From the NCBI GenBank assembly GCA_050251735.1, contig JBFWMF010000020.1:1-64000 (forward strand): a stretch of 64,000 bases of DNA, given 5' to 3'. Position 1 is the first letter of the stretch. Each line of letters opens with the position of its first letter. Positions 59,335 to 64,000 of the stretch are shown one piece after another. Source of the DNA: Desulfitobacterium sp050251735 (GTDB taxonomy: Bacteria > Bacillota > Desulfitobacteriia > Desulfitobacteriales > Desulfitobacteriaceae). Below the pieces are notes generated by a model. It did no database searches, was not told the DNA's origin, and worked only from the letters and a program-made list of their open reading frames with translations. The translations under genes were made by a program, and so were the position numbers.

Positions 59335-60138
59335 ATGAAGAAAATCCGGGTTTTTGTTTCTGGAGCCGGTGGAAAAATGGGAAAAGAGGTTATGCGTACG
59401 ATCCTAAATCAAGGGGATATGCTCCTTGTAGGCGCATCCGATGCGCGTCAACAAGGGAAGGATATTGGCGAGGTTCTTGGCGTTGCTCCCCTAGGGATTG
59501 AAATATCTGGCCCTCTTGAAGTGGCCCATCTTCGCGAAGCTCAAGCTGATGTGATGGTGGATTTTACAAATCCGCAATCAGTTTTAAAAAATGCCAAATG
59601 CGCATTATCTGCTGGAGTGATTCCTGTTTTGGGCACAACGGGGTTAGACGAAGCCGACATTGTCGAAATTCGTGATCTTGTGGATCAAACGAAAGTCGGA
59701 GCGTTTATCGCTCCGAATTTTGCGATTGGTGCTATTCTCATGATGCGCTTTGCTCAAGAAGCGGCAAGATATTTTCCTAATGTTGAAATCATCGAATTGC
59801 ATCATGATCAAAAATTAGATGCGCCTTCAGGAACAGCTCTAAAAACTGTAGAGTGGATATCAGAAGTCAGAACACCTTTAGTGCAGGGACATCCAAATGA
59901 GTATGAAAAAATTAAGGGATCTCGGGGTGGCGATGTGGAAGGCATCCATATCCATTCGGTGCGGCTGCCAGGTTTTATAGCTCACCAAGAAGTTATTTTT
60001 GGCGGCCTTGGACAAGCCCTGACCATTCGCCATGATGCATTTTCCCGTGAAACCTATATGCCTGGTGTTATGCTGGCTATTCGCAAAGCAAGCCAGATTA
60101 CAAAATTGGTCATAGGACTTGAGAATTTTCTTGAATAG
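59335..60138 (+). CDS. dapB: 4-hydroxy-tetrahydrodipicolinate reductase
   Basis: DapB reduces the DapA product with NAD(P)H in lysine and diaminopimelate synthesis. It has 267 residues. The NAD(P)H site is VSGAGGKMGKEVMRTIL, followed by VMVDFTNPQSVLKNAK and VLGTTGLDEADI. The active site is EIIELHHDQKLDAPSGTALKT. Its substrate is also the branch point to dipicolinate, made by dpaAB next door. ATG 59335 has AGGAGGGG upstream. It heads a unit with its own promoter and a structured leader. Confidence 0.97.
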   Translation: MKKIRVFVSGAGGKMGKEVMRTILNQGDMLLVGASDARQQGKDIGEVLGVAPLGIEISGPLEVAHLREAQADVMVDFTNPQSVLKNAKCALSAGVIPVLGTTGLDEADIVEIRDLVDQTKVGAFIAPNFAIGAILMMRFAQEAARYFPNVEIIELHHDQKLDAPSGTALKTVEWISEVRTPLVQGHPNEYEKIKGSRGGDVEGIHIHSVRLPGFIAHQEVIFGGLGQALTIRHDAFSRETYMPGVMLAIRKASQITKLVIGLENFLE

Positions 60139-60221
60139 GAATTGATATCGGGAACCGCACTTAACTTTCCCTCATATACTGGATAGTAGTCATGGGACAC
60201 AGTCTCAAAGGGGGCTTAAAG

Positions 60222-61157
60222 ATGAGTGCGGGTTTAACAGGAATTCGAGTAGCTGTAATTGGAGGGGATGACCGAGAAATTTATATGATCCCAGAGCTGC
60301 AAAAGCTCGGTGCCTACATAGTCGGGGTCGGATTTGAAAAGGCAGCTCCCTTGGAAGGAGTAACTTTACTTTCTTCACCTATTGAAGCGGTGGCGAAGGC
60401 GGATGTTTTACTTTTTCCTATGTATGGCACTGATGAACGTGGCGGGATCAAAGCCAAGTATTCGGATTCACCTATTGTGCTGAACAAGGAATTTTTGAAA
60501 GAGGTTCCACCCCATGTGACCCTTTTTATTGGCTGGGCTCGGCCCGCTTTGAAGTCTGCAGCAGAGTTGTTGGGGATTAAGGTAGTGGAGACTGCGAATC
60601 TCGACCAACTTGCAATTCTTAATTCCATTCCATCGGCAGAAGGGGCCATACAAATGGCTATGGAAGCATCACCTCTGACAATCCACGGTAGCGAATGCTT
60701 TGTGCTTGGCTTGGGAAGATGTGGATGGACGCTAGCCCGGACGTTAAAGGGGATGGGAGCTCATGTCACAGGGGTCGCCCGTAAACCTGCGGATTTAGCA
60801 AGGGCGATAGAAATGGGGCTCGAAGCAGTTCATTTTTCTGACTTGGAGGATAGGGTTGGGAAAGCAGATATGATTTTCAACACCGCCCCCCATCTGATCC
60901 TTGACAAAGCACTGCTAGAACAATTGAATAAAGAAGCGGTTATTATTGACATTGCTTCAATTCCTGGCGGCACGGATTTCGAATACGCGAAGGTTTTAGG
61001 CATCAAAGCCTTGCTTGCACCTGGTTTACCTGGTAAGGTTGCTCCCAAAGCAGCAGGAAAAATATTAGCTCAAGTTTACCCGCAACTTATTCTTCGCCAC
61101 CTGACCACAAGTATGAATACTTCTTTAAAGTTAAGAAGTGGAGGTGACGAAGTATGA
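60222..61157 (+). CDS. dpaA: Dipicolinate synthase subunit A
   Basis: DpaA with DpaB makes dipicolinic acid in the mother cell for the spore core. It has 311 residues. It starts LTGIRVAVIGGDDREIYMIPELQKLGA and has a Rossmann dinucleotide site (ECFVLGLGRCGWTLARTLKGMGAHVTGVARKPADLARAIEMGLEAV). I chose ATG 60222, six bases after AAAGGGGGC, over ATG 60192. It overlaps dpaB by four bases (ATGA). It should be driven by sigma-K, but only the dapB promoter upstream is visible. Confidence 0.95.
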   Translation: MSAGLTGIRVAVIGGDDREIYMIPELQKLGAYIVGVGFEKAAPLEGVTLLSSPIEAVAKADVLLFPMYGTDERGGIKAKYSDSPIVLNKEFLKEVPPHVTLFIGWARPALKSAAELLGIKVVETANLDQLAILNSIPSAEGAIQMAMEASPLTIHGSECFVLGLGRCGWTLARTLKGMGAHVTGVARKPADLARAIEMGLEAVHFSDLEDRVGKADMIFNTAPHLILDKALLEQLNKEAVIIDIASIPGGTDFEYAKVLGIKALLAPGLPGKVAPKAAGKILAQVYPQLILRHLTTSMNTSLKLRSGGDEV

Positions 61158-61741
61158 AATTAGACGGGTTGAAGATTGGTTTTGCAGTCACAGGCTCCCA
61201 TTGCACCTTACTTGAAATCACTGAGGTCATGCGTAAGATGGTCGAAGAAGGAGCGGATTTGACTCCCATCATCTCCTTCGCTGTAGATACAATGGATACA
61301 CGGTTCGGCAAGGCTGAAGATTGGAAGAGCAAATTTGAAGAAATAACGCAAAAGAAAATAATCCAAACCATTCCGGATGCGGAGCCGATCGGGCCCCAGA
61401 AAAAATTTGACTGTCTGCTCATTGCACCATGTACTGGAAATACATTGGCGAAACTAAGCAATGGAATCACAGATACACCGGTGCTTATGGCAGCGAAAGC
61501 TCATCTTCGTAACCAAAGGCCCTTAGTGATTGCCATCTCAACGAATGATGGACTTGGCTTAAACGCAAGGAACATTGGAACACTTTTATGCACAAAAAAT
61601 TTATTTCTCGTCCCATTTGGGCAGGATAGCCCAGCTACAAAAGCGAATTCATTAGTGGCGCATATGGATATGATTCCAGATACAATCCTTATGGCCTGTG
61701 AAGGAAAACAAATTCAACCTATTTTAGTTGATTATCACTAA
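61154..61741 (+). CDS. dpaB: Dipicolinate synthase subunit B
   Basis: DpaB is the flavoprotein-like partner of DpaA. It has 195 residues with a flavoprotein fold: GLKIGFAVTGSHCTLLEITEVMRKMVEEGADLTPIISFAVDT, LIAPCTGNTLAKLSNGITDTPVLMAAKAHLRNQRPLVIAISTNDGLGLNARNIGTLL. It overlaps dpaA by four bases, and the two form one functional enzyme. A terminator follows, with asd after it. Confidence 0.95.
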   Translation: MKLDGLKIGFAVTGSHCTLLEITEVMRKMVEEGADLTPIISFAVDTMDTRFGKAEDWKSKFEEITQKKIIQTIPDAEPIGPQKKFDCLLIAPCTGNTLAKLSNGITDTPVLMAAKAHLRNQRPLVIAISTNDGLGLNARNIGTLLCTKNLFLVPFGQDSPATKANSLVAHMDMIPDTILMACEGKQIQPILVDYH

Positions 61742-61764
61742 AACTCAGACGGATCGCCTTGATT

Positions 61765-61798
61765 ATGGTGCTGTGCTTTTAGGACAGCACCATTTTCA
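61765..61798 (+). terminator. Terminator after dpaB
   Basis: ATGGTGCTGT (61765-61774) pairs perfectly with ACAGCACCAT (61784-61793), followed by TTTTC. It separates the spore-specific dpa genes from asd. Confidence 0.8.
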
Positions 61799-61832
61799 TA
61801 CATCCGCCGAAGAGATCTAAGGAGGATCATTT

Positions 61833-62822
61833 ATGCCGAATGTTGCGATTGTTGGTGCTACAGGTGCAGTTGGACAAGAGTTCTTGAAGATTCTTGCTGA
61901 GAGGAACTTTCCGGTGGGAGAATTACGCTTGTTAGCGACGAAGCGTTCCGCAGGTAAGACTATGGTTTGGCAAGGAAGAGAGATCGAAGTTCAAGAAACA
62001 ACTCATGATAGCTTCAAGGGGATTGACATCGCCTTATTTGCCGGAGGTTCATCCAGTACGGAGTATGCTCCCTCGGCAGTGAAGAGCGGAGCTGTGGTCA
62101 TTGACAACAGTAGTGCCTATCGCCTTGACCCTGATGTTCCACTGGTTGTGCCTGAGGTCAATCCGGAGGATGTAAAATGGCATAAAGGGATTATTGCAAA
62201 TCCAAATTGCTCGACAATTATTATGGTCGTAGCCATGAAACCGATATTTGATCTAGCAGGAATTAAGAGAGTGGTCGTATCTACTTATCAAGCAGTTTCT
62301 GGAGCAGGTCGCGAGGGGATCGAGGAATTGGAAGATCAGGTCCGCAGTTGGGCAAACGGAGATGAATTAAAGAATCACACCTTCCCCTATCAAATCGCGT
62401 TTAACGTCATTCCGCGGATTGATGTGTTCCAGGAGGGAGACTATACCAAAGAAGAGTGGAAGATGGTCAAGGAGACCCAAAAGATATTCCATGTAGATGA
62501 TATGGCTATTACAGCAACCACAGTTCGAGTGCCAGTTCTAAGAAGTCATTCTGAGTCCATTAACATAGAAACAGAAAGAAAAGTTGCGATTGAGGAAGTT
62601 AAGACGGCCTTGCAGAATGCCCAGGGGGTGATCGTAGTCGATAATCCGGCTGAAGATCAATATCCCATGCCTTGGTTTTCCTCCGATAGTGATGAAGTCT
62701 ATGTAGGGCGTATTCGCCAGGACTTTTCAATTGAAAAGGGAATCAACCTTTGGGTTGTCGGTGACCAGATTCGCAAAGGTGCGGCAACCAATGCTGTACA
62801 GATTGCCGAACTTTTATTATAA
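61833..62822 (+). CDS. asd: Aspartate-semialdehyde dehydrogenase
   Basis: Asd reduces aspartyl phosphate to the semialdehyde, the common precursor of lysine, threonine and methionine. It has 329 residues: NADP site VAIVGATGAVGQEFLKILAERNFPV, IALFAGGSSSTEYAPSAVKSGAVVIDNSSAYRLDPDVPLVVPEVN. The catalytic Cys is in IANPNCSTIIMVVAMKPI, and the active-site His is in VPVLRSHSESI. ATG 61833 has AAGGAGG. It is followed by dapG, the normal arrangement in spore formers. Confidence 0.97.
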   Translation: MPNVAIVGATGAVGQEFLKILAERNFPVGELRLLATKRSAGKTMVWQGREIEVQETTHDSFKGIDIALFAGGSSSTEYAPSAVKSGAVVIDNSSAYRLDPDVPLVVPEVNPEDVKWHKGIIANPNCSTIIMVVAMKPIFDLAGIKRVVVSTYQAVSGAGREGIEELEDQVRSWANGDELKNHTFPYQIAFNVIPRIDVFQEGDYTKEEWKMVKETQKIFHVDDMAITATTVRVPVLRSHSESINIETERKVAIEEVKTALQNAQGVIVVDNPAEDQYPMPWFSSDSDEVYVGRIRQDFSIEKGINLWVVGDQIRKGAATNAVQIAELLL

Positions 62823-62867
62823 AAATAGAAAATTAATAGATAGCTTTTGGCGTCAGGAGGAGTTTAG

Positions 62868-64000
62868 GTGCGTGTTTTAGTCCAAAAGTTTGGGGGAACA
62901 TCGGTATCTAGTGCTGAACGTCGTGCTCAAGTTGCTGCAAAGGTCTCTGAAGCAGTGCAAGAAGGGTATTCACCTGTGGTTGTGGTGTCAGCCATTGGAC
63001 GCAGTGGTGATCCATATGCAACGGATACCTTCATCAATCTGGTGAAAGGAATTGCGGTTGACTCTCCTAAGCGAGAAATGGATTTACTCATGAGCTGTGG
63101 AGAAATTATATCTGGAGTTGTTTTGACTAGTACTTTAAAGAATTTAGGTCTCGATGCTGTGTTATTAACCGGAGGACAAGCGGGGATTATTACTAATAAT
63201 TGTTTTGGTGATGCTCGTATTATTCGTGTAGAGCCAAAGAACATTCTCAATCATTTAGAGGCAGGACGCATTGTCGTTGTCACGGGATTCCAAGGAGTTA
63301 CGGAAGATGGTCAGATTACTACGTTAGGCCGCGGGGGAAGTGATACCACAGCCGCTGCCTTGGGGGTAGCGTTAAATGCTGAGAATATTGACATCTATAC
63401 CGATGTGGAAGGGATTATGACCGCCGATCCACGCATTGTTGAGGATGCACGTATCCTAGATGTGGTAACCTATAACGAAATCTGCCATCTCGCCCATCAG
63501 GGAGCAAAGGTGATCCATCCCCGTGCCGTCGAAATTGCTATGCAGCGTAATATACCCATTAGAATTAAATGTACTTTTTCAGATGCACCCGGTACCTTAG
63601 TAACCTGTATGCAACCGGACATGGGTGTCGGAACAGATATAACGGGGGATCGAACGACTACAGGAATTGCCCATACACCAAACGTAACCCAAATTCAGGT
63701 GCCTACCTTAGATACTCCCGATCAATTGCATGCCAATAAACAGATATTTAAGGGTATGGCATTGGCAGACATCAGCGTAGATTTTATCAGTGTTCAACCT
63801 GAGGGTGTGTTGTTCACAGTGCCTGATGATTTAGCTGAAAAAGCTGTAAAGATTCTAGAAAACTTAGGATTCAAGCCTTCAAGTGTACCAGGATGTGCCA
63901 AAGTATCTGTGGTTGGAGCTGGTATTGCAGGCGTACCAGGTGTCATGGCTGACCTAGTGCACGCATTATCGGATGCGGGAGTTCGTATTCTCCAATCTGC
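62868..64000 (+). CDS. dapG: Aspartate kinase (DapG-like), cut off by window end
   Basis: Aspartokinase phosphorylates aspartate and starts lysine, threonine and diaminopimelate synthesis. The first 377 codons are present and open to the end; the C-terminus is lost. GTG 62868 has CAGGAGGAG. The kinase site reads RVLVQKFGGTSVSSAERRAQVAAKV, with LGRGGSDTTAAALGVALNA and DVEGIMTADPRIV. The C-terminal part has ACT domains (VTQIQVPTLDTPDQLHANKQIF, ADISVDFISVQPEGVLFTVPDD, CAKVSVVGAGIAGVPGVMADLVHAL). Its place after asd, with dpaAB nearby, fits the diaminopimelate-sensitive DapG isoform, but the isoform is inferred. Confidence 0.93.
   Translation, partial: MRVLVQKFGGTSVSSAERRAQVAAKVSEAVQEGYSPVVVVSAIGRSGDPYATDTFINLVKGIAVDSPKREMDLLMSCGEIISGVVLTSTLKNLGLDAVLLTGGQAGIITNNCFGDARIIRVEPKNILNHLEAGRIVVVTGFQGVTEDGQITTLGRGGSDTTAAALGVALNAENIDIYTDVEGIMTADPRIVEDARILDVVTYNEICHLAHQGAKVIHPRAVEIAMQRNIPIRIKCTFSDAPGTLVTCMQPDMGVGTDITGDRTTTGIAHTPNVTQIQVPTLDTPDQLHANKQIFKGMALADISVDFISVQPEGVLFTVPDDLAEKAVKILENLGFKPSSVPGCAKVSVVGAGIAGVPGVMADLVHALSDAGVRILQS

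Overview
The window is a chromosomal segment of a low-GC, endospore-forming, Gram-positive bacterium. The evidence is an SspF-like spore protein, both dipicolinate synthase subunits, a YlmC/YmxH gene, CodY, HslVU, and the Firmicutes gene order running from dprA and topA through rpsB, dxr, nusA and infB to pnp and the spoVF operon. Details fit the Desulfitobacterium/Peptococcaceae branch: no flagellar block between codY and rpsB, no polC after proS, ispG between rseP and proS, and a nearby radical-SAM peptide cluster. The genus is inferred, not proven.

Positions 1-2460 hold a small secreted cysteine-containing protein, a membrane-anchored hypothetical, a double-CDGSH iron-sulfur protein and a cloverleaf-like inverted-repeat element (671-780). 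Positions 2461-16183 form an accessory block that I read as a RiPP (modified peptide) cluster. It contains a large MalT/SARP-like regulator, a sigma-70 family factor, a coupled small protein that combines a leader-like motif with a C-terminal zinc ribbon, a Nif11-type precursor with a 12-13 residue two-cysteine core, and a radical SAM/SPASM maturase on the minus strand. Export genes follow: a HlyD-like protein, a C39 peptidase/ABC exporter and a second large ABC protein of the NHLM type. A periplasmic-binding-protein-like lipoprotein sits upstream of the exporter.

Positions 16184-20009 carry short unlinked genes: a CarD-like regulator with a long structured leader, an Hsp20, an SspF-like spore protein too short for routine ORF calling, a TIM-barrel protein and a DUF3786 protein.

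From 20010 to the end almost every gene is a co-directional housekeeping gene. The order is dprA-topA-trmFO; a 400-base structured GC-rich spacer; xerC-hslV-hslU-codY; a membrane protein; rpsB-tsf-pyrH-frr-uppS-cdsA; an AI-2E family permease; dxr-rseP-ispG-proS; a radical SAM/DUF4130 pair; rimP-nusA-rnpM-ylxQ-infB-rbfA-nrnA-truB-ribF; rpsO-pnp; a deacetylase, a D,D-carboxypeptidase and an M16 peptidase; dut, a membrane protein and ylmC; and dapB-dpaA-dpaB-asd-dapG, with dapG running off the end. The last set makes diaminopimelate, lysine precursors and spore dipicolinate.

The least ordinary signals are the RiPP block with its sigma-factor/leader-zinc-ribbon pair, the structured GC-rich element between trmFO and xerC, a 36-bp minisatellite inside infB, a long Tyr/Glu/Asp-rich tail on NusA, a possible pseudoknot in the dapB leader and the cloverleaf element near the left end. 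All calls rest on reading the sequence and family knowledge; no database search was run.
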